Virus record (IMG/VR): IMGVR_UViG_3300037189_005825
Span: 1-28,376 of that record
Reading direction: 5' to 3' (one strand)
Source of the DNA: a virus
Length of the DNA: 28,376 bases
Under the pieces are notes generated by a model. The model searched no databases. It was given only the letters and a program-made list of their open reading frames with translations, and had not been told where the DNA came from. Positions 21,821 through 28,376 of the stretch are shown piece by piece (position 1 is the first letter of the stretch; every line of letters begins with the position of its first letter). Made by a program: the position numbers and the translations under genes.

Positions 21821-22233
21821 GAAACGGCGACATCTCTAACGAAACCCCTGCCCGCATTATTGTTCTTGCGGATGTAGTTGCAAATCGTAAAGAAGAAACA
21901 ACACGTAAATTATTACGTACAACAACTTCTTTTAGTATTGGCGACTTAAAGAAGTTAGAGATTGCAAAATTGTGGACCTTAACAAATCGTTATGGATTAT
22001 CTGTCGAACTTGCTGGAATTGAATCAGACGGGTGGGACCAGCAATTGCTTGATAAGGTTATGGACATTCTTGACAGGCGTGGCGGAAATCCATTTAATTT
22101 TGCTCAGGTATACACTTCCACCCAAGAACTTGTAGATGACTTGCCGTACCGAGTCAATCTGCGTGGAGTAATTGATGTACAGAGTCGTGTTGCAATGTAT
22201 GGCTCGAAAGGCGTAGAACTAGATAACTTGTAA
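21817..22233 (+). CDS. protein of unknown function in replication block (138 aa), HAD-like at best
   Basis: A 138-residue protein from GTG 21817, overlapping the previous gene by four bases. Strand-helix alternation is visible: ARIIVLADVVANRKEETTRK, LWTLTNRYGLSVELAGI, then YTSTQELVDDLPYRVNLRGV and IDVQSRVAMYGSKGVEL. The placement of strand-ending Asp residues reminds me of HAD-type folds, but no DxDxT motif is present, so catalysis is doubtful. Its place between SWIM and helicase genes suggests a replication-linked role. I am unsure of the family. Confidence 0.55.
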   Translation: MRNGDISNETPARIIVLADVVANRKEETTRKLLRTTTSFSIGDLKKLEIAKLWTLTNRYGLSVELAGIESDGWDQQLLDKVMDILDRRGGNPFNFAQVYTSTQELVDDLPYRVNLRGVIDVQSRVAMYGSKGVELDNL

Positions 22234-22245
22234 GAGGGGCATAAC

Positions 22246-23499
22246 GTGGCAGCAGATAACGAGCACAGATTAGTTTCAAAAGTAATTCGCGACAGAGACA
22301 TACTTCCAGTAATACAACGTGGCGTAAAAGCCGATTGGTTTCTTGATGAAGACAACGTTGATGTGTGGAAGTTTGTCATACGCCATTACACCGAATACTC
22401 AGAAGTGCCTACTGCAGTAACTGTTAAAGACCATTACCCCACCTACAAAATTTTAGATGTACAAGACTCATTAGAGTTTCTTGTTGACCAAGCAGTTGCA
22501 TTCCGCAGACGACTTATAGTTCGTCAAGGTTTAGAGCAATCTGTAGACAAACTAACCAGCAACGACCACGAAGGTGCTTTAGTTGCTATGGAAGCAACAC
22601 TCACTCGTGTTAATGCTTCTGGTGTTCAAGGAACTAACGAACTTGATTTAACGAAGGATGCAGAAGGTCGTTTTGCTGAGTATCAAGATTTAGCAAATCA
22701 CACCATGCTAGGAATTCCCACAGGCTTTGATGTTATCGATGAAGCAACTGCGGGATTACAGGGAGGACAGTTAGTAACGGTAATTGCTCCTCCTAAAACA
22801 GGTAAGTCACAAATAGCCCTCGCCATGGCAATCCATGTTCACACCAATGGTGGGGTTCCAATGTTCCAGTCTTTTGAAATGACAAACCGTGAGCAACAAC
22901 AACGTCACGATGGAATTCGTGCACAAGTTTCACATGGTCGTTTACGTCGAGGAAAACTCTTTGCAGATGAAGAGCAGCGATACATCGACATGCTTAAAGC
23001 AATGGACGGCATGGCAAACTCATTTCATTTAGTTGATGCAGTTAACGGACTTACAGTTGCCTCACTGTCAGCCACCATCACTAAATTAAAGCCAAGCATT
23101 GTATTTGTTGATGGTGTTTATCTCATGATGGATGAAACGACTGGCGAGATGAACACACCTCAATCTATTACTAACATTACTCGTGCTTTAAAACGCCTTG
23201 CTCAACGCCACGACATACCTGTAGTTGTAACTACACAGACTCTGTTATGGAAGATGAAGGGTGGAAAAGTTTCCGCAGACTCTATCGGTTACTCATCTTC
23301 CTTCTTCCAAGATTCAGATGTAATCCTTGGTCTTGAACCAGTACCTGACTACGACGACCTGCGTAATCTAAAGATTGTAGCCAGCCGTAACTGTCCTACA
23401 CGAGAAGTCGTATTGACTTGGAATTGGGAAACAGGTTGCTTCCACGAAGAAACCAAGATGGCTAGTTGTGCTATTTGTAAACGTGGAATTATGCCGTGA
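22246..23499 (+). CDS. replicative DnaB-like helicase
   Basis: A 417-residue protein from GTG 22246, with GAGGGG at 22234-22239. The N-terminal ~130 residues are helical (DnaB N-like). The RecA-fold core holds Walker A APPKTGKS at 181-188, SFEMTNREQQQR at 209-220 (DnaB 'sLEM' motif region), Walker B IVFVD at 285-289 and VVVTTQ at 326-331. The motor unwinds duplex DNA at the fork. It ends with SCAICKRGIMP, a lone CxxC (C408, C411) not usual for DnaB. It overlaps the primase gene by four bases. The presence of a loader and primase on either side makes the call secure. Confidence 0.9.
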   Translation: MAADNEHRLVSKVIRDRDILPVIQRGVKADWFLDEDNVDVWKFVIRHYTEYSEVPTAVTVKDHYPTYKILDVQDSLEFLVDQAVAFRRRLIVRQGLEQSVDKLTSNDHEGALVAMEATLTRVNASGVQGTNELDLTKDAEGRFAEYQDLANHTMLGIPTGFDVIDEATAGLQGGQLVTVIAPPKTGKSQIALAMAIHVHTNGGVPMFQSFEMTNREQQQRHDGIRAQVSHGRLRRGKLFADEEQRYIDMLKAMDGMANSFHLVDAVNGLTVASLSATITKLKPSIVFVDGVYLMMDETTGEMNTPQSITNITRALKRLAQRHDIPVVVTTQTLLWKMKGGKVSADSIGYSSSFFQDSDVILGLEPVPDYDDLRNLKIVASRNCPTREVVLTWNWETGCFHEETKMASCAICKRGIMP

Positions 23500-24458
23500 G
23501 TATTAACATCAAAGAGGTTCTAGATAATCTCAGCATTGAGACTATCCGTGAACGTGGAGATGAAATTCTTTGCCATTGTCCTTTACACGTGCAGAACCTT
23601 GGTAAAGAAGACCGCAACCCATCCTTTTGGATAAACCAAGAAACAGGAGCAAACCTTTGTTTCTCTTGTGGTTGGAAGGGAAGCGTATTTACCTTAGTTG
23701 GACACGTTCAGGGATTCTTTGAAGAGGACGGCGTAGTCGACTATGAGCAGGTCAAACAATGGCTTGCTAACATGCAGGAAGTGTCCGTCGAAGAATTGGG
23801 CAATCGTTTAAAGAACATGCCAGCGTATGTTTCTTTACCGAAACCGATTCCAATGTCTGAAGCACGTCTTGCCCTCTTTACAGAGCCACCAGCATGGGCA
23901 TTAGAAAAACGAAAATTAACTGCAGAAGCATGTAAGAAGTACGAAGTGCTTTGGGATAAAGATAAATGGATTATCGTCATTCGTGACCCCTACACTGATG
24001 AACTAATGGGTTGGCAAGAAAAAGCAGAAGGTAAGCGGGACTTTAAAAACCGTCCTACAGGCATAAAGAAGTCTCACACGCTCTTTGGCTACAAGCACAT
24101 GAGCAGCGAGCAAATAGTTGTTGTTGAATCTCCCCTAGATGTGGTGAGGTTAGAAAGTATTGGCGTACACGGTGCTGTTGCTACTTTTGGAGCATTAGTC
24201 AGTGACACCCAACGAAAACTGTTGGGTAGAAGTGTCCGAATAGTTGCAGCCTTTGATAACCCTCGCATTGACGATGCTGGTCGTAAAGCATGTGAAAACT
24301 TTTTAGTTTCTGCAAAGAAGTATGGTATGGAGGTTAACTTCTTTAACTACAACGGAATTGATGCAAAAGACCCAGGCGATATGCTGGAAGAGGACATTAG
24401 ATTTGGGATTGCAAATGCACGTGACATGATTTTTGGTGAGAGGGCGTACCTTGTTTAA
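23496..24458 (+). CDS. DnaG-like DNA primase
   Basis: A 320-residue protein from GTG 23496. The N-terminus has a CHC2-type zinc motif: C28-x2-H31 (CHCPLH) with C55-x2-C58 (LCFSCGW). A TOPRIM domain starts near 206 with IVVVESPLDV (E211) and continues with IVAAFDNPRIDDAGRKA (D254 and D259/D260 as the acidic residues). It has no DnaG C-terminal helicase-binding domain, so it is shorter than bacterial DnaG (about 600), as in many phages. It synthesises primers for lagging-strand DNA. It overlaps the next gene by eight bases if TTG 24451 is the start there. Confidence 0.9.
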   Translation: MSINIKEVLDNLSIETIRERGDEILCHCPLHVQNLGKEDRNPSFWINQETGANLCFSCGWKGSVFTLVGHVQGFFEEDGVVDYEQVKQWLANMQEVSVEELGNRLKNMPAYVSLPKPIPMSEARLALFTEPPAWALEKRKLTAEACKKYEVLWDKDKWIIVIRDPYTDELMGWQEKAEGKRDFKNRPTGIKKSHTLFGYKHMSSEQIVVVESPLDVVRLESIGVHGAVATFGALVSDTQRKLLGRSVRIVAAFDNPRIDDAGRKACENFLVSAKKYGMEVNFFNYNGIDAKDPGDMLEEDIRFGIANARDMIFGERAYLV

Positions 24459-26019
24459 GGGGACTCTTAAGCCTTATCAAGTTGAAGCCGTAGAACGTAT
24501 GGCTAATCGCAAGAAGATGCTTGTTGCTTATGAGATGGGGCTTGGTAAGACTTGTATGACTATTGCTGCAATGGAGCAAATACGAGGTCAGAAGCCTGTG
24601 TTGGTAATTGCTTTAGCAAGTCTTAAATATCAATGGGCAAGTGAGATAGCGAAGTTTTCTGACGCAACTTCGATTGTTATTGATGGCTCTAAAGCAGCAC
24701 GAACACTTCAATACGCAGATGCTGAATACCAGAACTACGTTATTACAAACTATGAGTCCATCGTCAATGATTGGGAACTTCTAAAGCATATAGACTTTGG
24801 AGCAATAGTGTGCGATGAAGCCACAGCCATCAAAGGATTTCGTTCTAAAAGAACAAAGAAGGTAAAAGAACTTGCTGGTGCAATACCTGTACGTTTTGCT
24901 TTGACAGGCACACCTATTCAAAACGGTAAGCCTGAAGAGTTGTACAGCATTATGCAGTTTGTAGAACCTGGTCTCCTTGGTCGTTTTGACTTATTCGACA
25001 AAACCTTTATTGTAAGAAACAATTTTGGCGGAGTTCAGCGTTATCGCAACCTACCTCTTCTGCATGAGAAGATGAAGGAAGCCTCGGTTCGAAAAGCACA
25101 GTCTGACCCAGATGTTGCCCCGTATCTGCCAGAAACGATTCACTTAGACCCTGTACGAGTCAAGATGGATAGCAAATCGCGGGATATTTACGAGAAGATT
25201 GCAATGGACTTGTCTAATGAGTTACAGGAAGCCCAAGAATTATTTGGCGGTGGATTTTCAATAGAAGCACACTACGGACAGGGCTATCAGCCAGGAAGCC
25301 CAGCAGATGCACTGCGTGGTTCCATCATGTCCAAGATAACTTCTTTACGAATGCTTTGCGACCACCCAAACCTTTTAGTTGAAAGTTCAACTAGATTCAA
25401 AGACTCCGAAGGACAGCACGGAAGTGCCTATGTCTACGGGTTATCCACAGGGGGTCATTTAGACAGCATTTCTAAAAACCACGCCAAATTGGATGCTGTA
25501 GTCAATTATGTGTCAGAACACATAGAGACAGACGAGAACTCTAAAGTTGTTATCTTTGCTTCATACCTGGGGATGCTGCCTTTGTTGCAGGAGAGGTTAG
25601 CCTTAAAGAAGATTGAGTCTCGCATTTATTCAGGGGAAATGAACTCTAAGGAAAAAGAAGTTGCCAAACTAGAATTCCAAACTTCTTTAGAAGTTCGTGT
25701 TTTAATTTCCTCTGATGCTGGCGGGTATGGCGTGGACCTACCCCAAGCCAACCTACTGGTAAACTACGATTTACCGTGGTCTTCAGGCACAGCAGTTCAA
25801 CGTAACTCTAGAATTCGACGAGCATCAAGTACATGGAAGTCCGTGGTTATCCAAGACTTCATTGTTTTGAACTCAATCGAAGAACGACAGTTTGAAATGT
25901 TAAACCAAAAGAACGCAGTTGCTGATGCTGTCATTGACGGCGCAGGAATCAATGAACGTGGGGGCGTTGACTTAACAGTCGGTAGCCTCCTAAACTTCTT
26001 AATTAAGAACCAAATCTAG
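24451..26019 (+). CDS. SNF2-family (superfamily 2) helicase
   Basis: About 522 residues from TTG 24451, chosen because GAGAGGG at 24438-24444 gives a 6-base spacer; TTG 24433 and GTG 24436 are alternatives in frame. The start LFKGTLKPYQVEAVERMA carries the SNF2 'L.pYQ' motif. Walker A is MGLGKT at about 29-34, DEAT at 122-125, LTGTP at 151-155 and a C-terminal helicase lobe with VVIFASY, GVDLPQANLLVNYDLPWS and QRNSRIRR (motif VI). Phage SNF2 proteins are presumed to remodel DNA or displace proteins in replication or recombination. The stop TAG lies in the AGGAGG binding site of the next gene. Confidence 0.9.
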   Translation: MFKGTLKPYQVEAVERMANRKKMLVAYEMGLGKTCMTIAAMEQIRGQKPVLVIALASLKYQWASEIAKFSDATSIVIDGSKAARTLQYADAEYQNYVITNYESIVNDWELLKHIDFGAIVCDEATAIKGFRSKRTKKVKELAGAIPVRFALTGTPIQNGKPEELYSIMQFVEPGLLGRFDLFDKTFIVRNNFGGVQRYRNLPLLHEKMKEASVRKAQSDPDVAPYLPETIHLDPVRVKMDSKSRDIYEKIAMDLSNELQEAQELFGGGFSIEAHYGQGYQPGSPADALRGSIMSKITSLRMLCDHPNLLVESSTRFKDSEGQHGSAYVYGLSTGGHLDSISKNHAKLDAVVNYVSEHIETDENSKVVIFASYLGMLPLLQERLALKKIESRIYSGEMNSKEKEVAKLEFQTSLEVRVLISSDAGGYGVDLPQANLLVNYDLPWSSGTAVQRNSRIRRASSTWKSVVIQDFIVLNSIEERQFEMLNQKNAVADAVIDGAGINERGGVDLTVGSLLNFLIKNQI

Positions 26020-26027
26020 GAGGCAAT

Positions 26028-26465
26028 ATGGCACGAGCAGCCGATGCACCACGTGACTTCACTGGTGACGACTTAATATCACAAGCAAAGGAATACATTG
26101 CTGTAAAGAAAAACATTGACCAGTATGAAGAAAGGCAGAAAGAACTAAAGGCTGCACTCTTCCTACAAATTGATGAAGGTGGTTTTGAAGACGACAAGGG
26201 AAACATCTGGTTAGAACTTCCAGAAGCAATTGATGATTACCTTAGCCTTCAAAAGCAAAAGCGTGTATCACGCAAAATTGATGAGGGCGTTGCAATGACT
26301 CTCATTGAAGAAAAAGGTTTAAGAGACCGTCTTATCAAAACTGTTGAAGTTGTTGATGAAGACGAACTAATGGCTGCTCTTTATGACGGCACATTAACTG
26401 AAGAAGAAGTCGATGAGATGTTCCCAGCAAAAATTGTTTGGGCACTAACATTGAGTAAGAAGTAA
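26028..26465 (+). CDS. unknown acidic protein (145 aa)
   Basis: A 145-residue acidic, helical protein with a strong AGGAGG at 26018-26023. It has two charged helices (YIAVKKNIDQYEERQKELKA; VAMTLIEEKGLRDRLIKTVE) around a short beta part (GNIWLELPEAIDDYLSLQ). This resembles small phage proteins encoded beside helicases, but I cannot name the family. The very strong ribosome binding site suggests high expression, unlike the upstream genes with GTG/TTG starts. Confidence 0.7.
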   Translation: MARAADAPRDFTGDDLISQAKEYIAVKKNIDQYEERQKELKAALFLQIDEGGFEDDKGNIWLELPEAIDDYLSLQKQKRVSRKIDEGVAMTLIEEKGLRDRLIKTVEVVDEDELMAALYDGTLTEEEVDEMFPAKIVWALTLSKK

Positions 26466-26467
26466 TC

Positions 26468-26728
26468 ATGGCATCTTTAGAACACAACAAGCAGTGGGCT
26501 CAAAACCCAAAGCCAAAAGTCGTCGCTTCTACTGAAGAACCAAAGGTTGCTTCATTTCCAACAGGCTCAAACGTTCGTAACAAAATTGTTGCTGACTTAA
26601 AAGATGAGTATGTTGCTCACCTTGAACTCATTATCAATGCTTTGAAAAAAGGCGATACAAATAAAGCAGTTGAGTATGAGATTTGGGCTAAAGCACTAAA
26701 GCAAGCGATTGCAATTGCGACTGAATAA
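26468..26728 (+). CDS. unknown small helical protein (86 aa)
   Basis: An 86-residue protein two bases after the previous stop. The first 35 residues are polar and Lys/Pro-rich (NPKPKVVASTEEPKVASF). The rest is two helices (KIVADLKDEYVAHLELIINA, NKAVEYEIWAKALKQAIAIA). It has no Cys and no membrane segment. It ends right before the next ATG. No function is recognised; the gene position suggests it belongs to the replication or regulatory block. Confidence 0.68.
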   Translation: MASLEHNKQWAQNPKPKVVASTEEPKVASFPTGSNVRNKIVADLKDEYVAHLELIINALKKGDTNKAVEYEIWAKALKQAIAIATE

Positions 26729-27205
26729 ATGCCAGGATTACGCGGAGAAGATGAGGTTCTAAAATCATTTGCTGACCTTGAGTACAAACCAGGGTCAAAG
26801 CAAAAGAGAAGAACAGACTCTCCTACCGCAAAAAAACGGCGTGCAATTGCAGATGACGATTGGGACATTAACCCAATTGTTAAAACCCTTGGAGGAAAAG
26901 AAACAGAAGTTTTCACGATTGGTGCAATGGCGAAGGCTCTTGAAAAGAGCATCATCAGTATCCGTTCGTGGGAAAAGAAGGGGTATCTACCAAGAGCCCC
27001 CTACCGTTTACGTTCCAAGACCTTAAATGGTCAGAAGGTAAGTGGAAACCGCGTCTACACAAGAGTACTAATAGAAATTGCTATTGAAGAGTTCTCAAAA
27101 AGAGGTCTTTTGGGAACTGCTCGTGTAGAATGGTCTCAGCACACAGACTTAACCGACGCGATTGTTTCGCGTTGGAAAGAGTCCGTTGCTAACGAGAGTC
27201 AATAG
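26729..27205 (+). CDS. MerR-like helix-turn-helix protein (158 aa)
   Basis: A 158-residue protein. Residues 1-45 are basic and probably disordered (KRRTDSPTAKKRR). Residues 62-96 form a MerR-like HTH: FTIGAMAKALEKSIISIRSW then EKKGYLPRAPYRLRS, with the aromatic in EKKGYLPRAP as the usual wing start. GNRVYTRVLIEIAIEEF follows and matches the 'R.Y....l..l' part of MerR/excisionase domains. DNA binding is likely. It could regulate early genes or act in replication control. No effector domain is attached. Confidence 0.75.
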   Translation: MPGLRGEDEVLKSFADLEYKPGSKQKRRTDSPTAKKRRAIADDDWDINPIVKTLGGKETEVFTIGAMAKALEKSIISIRSWEKKGYLPRAPYRLRSKTLNGQKVSGNRVYTRVLIEIAIEEFSKRGLLGTARVEWSQHTDLTDAIVSRWKESVANESQ

Positions 27206-27206
27206 A

Positions 27207-27241
27207 CCTCACTACCAACCGAGTGCGAAAGCCTCACTACC
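27207..27241. repeat. 10-bp direct repeat before the SSB gene
   Basis: CCTCACTACC occurs at 27207-27216 and 27232-27241, a 25-base period, in the 48-base gap between the MerR-like gene and the SSB gene. Two repeats spaced about 2.4 helical turns apart could bind a regulator such as the adjacent MerR-like protein. No promoter boxes are visible nearby. Confidence 0.5.
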
Positions 27242-27253
27242 GAAAGAAGAAAC

Positions 27254-27919
27254 ATGTCAATCTCAGCACCTAACGTCAATGCAGATTCATATTTGGATGC
27301 AGACGACGAAAATGCAACACCTAAAGTAGGCACAACCGTTCAATCTGGATGGGATGCAGCCTCAAAAATCCTAAAGTCAACTGCTAAAGATGGCGAATAC
27401 CCAAACGACTTTAAGTTCTCTGAAGAGTCTCAACTAATTAAGTTCATTGGTGACGGACCATTCCGTGCCTATGAGCAACATTGGATTGACCGCTCATCAG
27501 GAAAGCGTTCATTCGTTTGCATCGCAGATTCTGATGAGGATGGTTGCCCACTATGCGACATCCTTGGAGATAAGCCACGAGGTAAGTTTGCGTTTACAGT
27601 TCTTGTCTTGAGTGGAGAAGAAACCAAAACGATGATTCTTACTGCACCACCTACTTTGTTCCGTCAAATCAAGGCAGCACATGAGGACACTAAGCGTGGA
27701 CCATTGAATAAGTTTTATTATTCAATTGCACGCATGGGTACAGGACCTCAGACAACATACTCACTAGAGCGTGTTCGTCCGACTGACTTGGCAGAAGATT
27801 GGGACCTTGACCCTGCTCAGGTCGAGGGACTCGTAGCAACGGCAACCCCCTTCACGCCCGATGTAATTTGGGATACACCTCGTCCCGAATTGCTGGAGAT
27901 TGCTCGTTCGATTGCTTAG
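27254..27919 (+). CDS. ssDNA-binding protein, T4 gp32-like
   Basis: A 221-residue protein. H76, C89, C98 and C101 (QHW; FVCI; GCPLC) give spacings 13, 9 and 3. T4 gp32 binds zinc with His64, Cys77, Cys87 and Cys90 (13, 10 and 3), so the pattern is very close. Around it are beta strands as in an OB fold (SQLIKFIGDGPFRAYEQHWI, KFAFTVLVLSGEETKTMILT). The C-terminus is mildly acidic, but there is no gp32-type Asp/Glu-rich tail. It would coat ssDNA at the fork. The gene lies between the primase/helicase block and the DNA polymerase candidate. The fold is inferred from motif spacing and position. Confidence 0.78.
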   Translation: MSISAPNVNADSYLDADDENATPKVGTTVQSGWDAASKILKSTAKDGEYPNDFKFSEESQLIKFIGDGPFRAYEQHWIDRSSGKRSFVCIADSDEDGCPLCDILGDKPRGKFAFTVLVLSGEETKTMILTAPPTLFRQIKAAHEDTKRGPLNKFYYSIARMGTGPQTTYSLERVRPTDLAEDWDLDPAQVEGLVATATPFTPDVIWDTPRPELLEIARSIA

Positions 27920-27946
27920 TCCGTCAAAGTAATCGTCCCAGTACAA

Positions 27947-27996
27947 GTGGGGGGCTTGGTTTTTCGTAGTTGGTTTCCAAGCCCCCCACACTTTTA
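27947..27996 (+). terminator. rho-independent terminator after the SSB gene
   Basis: A 13-bp perfect stem pairs 27947-27959 (GTGGGGGGCTTGG) with 27977-27989 (CCAAGCCCCCCAC). The loop is 17 bases, 27960-27976, and is T-rich. CTTTT follows, a short T-run. It lies about 28 bases after the SSB stop and just before the AAAAGGAG binding site of the next gene, so it could separate or attenuate transcription between them. Confidence 0.85.
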
Positions 27997-28007
27997 AAAG
28001 GAGCATC

Positions 28008-28376
28008 ATGAATATCATTACTACTTCTCTTGGTTTATCAGAGATGGTTGAGTACTACCTGAAGCAACCAGCATTTGCCTTTGACGTTGAAACTGTAGGC
28101 GATGACGATTTTGCACGAGTACACCCCATCTTGAACAAAGTTACGTGGATTGCGTTTGCAACAGAAGGACGTGTCGACGTAATTCCTATGGGTCACCCAA
28201 ACGGAGAGTTTCTTAGTTGGGAAAAACCCTTACTTGCATCAGGTCAAAAAAGATTAGAGGAAGGCAAGGAAATCCGTGAACAGGATTACTCAAAACGCGA
28301 AGATAGTTGGACACCAGTTTTCGATACTGCTCCCGACCAACTCCTCCCAGGGGATGTGTTTAAAGCACTCAAGCCT
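28008..28376 (+). CDS. DNA polymerase I-like / 3'-5' exonuclease, N-terminal part (cut by window edge)
   Basis: ATG 28008 with AAAAGGAG upstream opens a frame that runs to the window end (123 codons). The visible protein begins MNIITTSLGLSEMVEYYLKQ, then FAFDVETVGDD and VTWIAFATEGRVDVIPMGHP. FDVET near residues 28-32 is exonuclease motif I (DxE) of DnaQ-like and family A polymerase 3'-5' exonucleases, with the next strand in the expected place. A DNA polymerase of family A is the best guess because the replication block lacks a polymerase. A free exonuclease cannot be excluded, since the rest is not in the window. Confidence 0.75.
   Translation, partial: MNIITTSLGLSEMVEYYLKQPAFAFDVETVGDDDFARVHPILNKVTWIAFATEGRVDVIPMGHPNGEFLSWEKPLLASGQKRLEEGKEIREQDYSKREDSWTPVFDTAPDQLLPGDVFKALKP

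Noticed and set aside
1-28376. tRNA genes, CRISPR arrays, insertion sequences, attachment sites
   Set aside because: Read for cloverleaf-like segments, regularly spaced repeats, transposase or integrase motifs and found none I could support.

Overview
The window is a piece of a tailed bacteriophage genome with a contractile (myovirus) tail. All genes lie on the + strand and are packed with overlaps of 1-13 bases or gaps of a few bases. No tRNA, rRNA, CRISPR array, insertion sequence, integrase, terminase or capsid gene is visible. The DNA is moderately AT-rich. The host cannot be read directly. The small Cys/Lys-rich proteins, the many GTG/TTG starts, and a tail protein with two peptidoglycan-hydrolase-like domains would suit a phage of a Gram-positive host, possibly a low-GC freshwater actinobacterium; this is inference only.

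Layout. (1) Bases 1-1170 hold a train of tiny, very basic or Cys-rich proteins, mostly start/stop coupled (TAATG), closed by a strong rho-independent terminator (1177-1211). (2) A gap with a TTGACA promoter candidate inside a 9-bp inverted repeat precedes the tail operon. (3) Bases 1286-13531 are the tail core in the usual myovirus order: neck/completion proteins, sheath, tube, tail assembly chaperone with an apparent frameshifted extension, tape measure with M23 and lysozyme-like domains, tube-initiator/LysM-type protein, gp53-like wedge protein, gp27-like hub, gp25, baseplate J (gp6-like) and gp5-like OB spike. (4) Bases 13594-18666 encode fibre and adhesin proteins, including one with an 18-cysteine insertion and a P2 gpI-like protein fused to carbohydrate-binding-like domains. 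(5) Bases 18697-20809 hold a small membrane protein, a Rossmann-like protein, a winged-helix replication-initiator-like protein with a possible origin inside its gene, an FmdB-type zinc ribbon and very small ORFs. (6) Bases 20799-26019 are the replication block: DnaC-like loader, SWIM zinc-finger protein, an unidentified protein, DnaB-like helicase, DnaG-like primase and SNF2-type helicase. (7) Bases 26028-28376 hold three small proteins (one MerR-like), a T4 gp32-like ssDNA-binding protein, a terminator, and the start of a DNA polymerase/exonuclease gene cut by the window edge.

How they work together: the tail module builds sheath, tube and baseplate, with the tape measure carrying wall-cutting domains for DNA entry and the distal proteins supplying receptor binding. 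The replication module looks self-contained: initiator/origin, loader, helicase, primase, SSB and polymerase. The most notable observations are the +1 (or -2) frameshift in the tail chaperone, the metallothionein-like 34-residue peptide, the Cys-rich insertion in a tail adhesin, the iteron-like repeats inside the initiator gene, and the gp32-like His/Cys spacing in the SSB.
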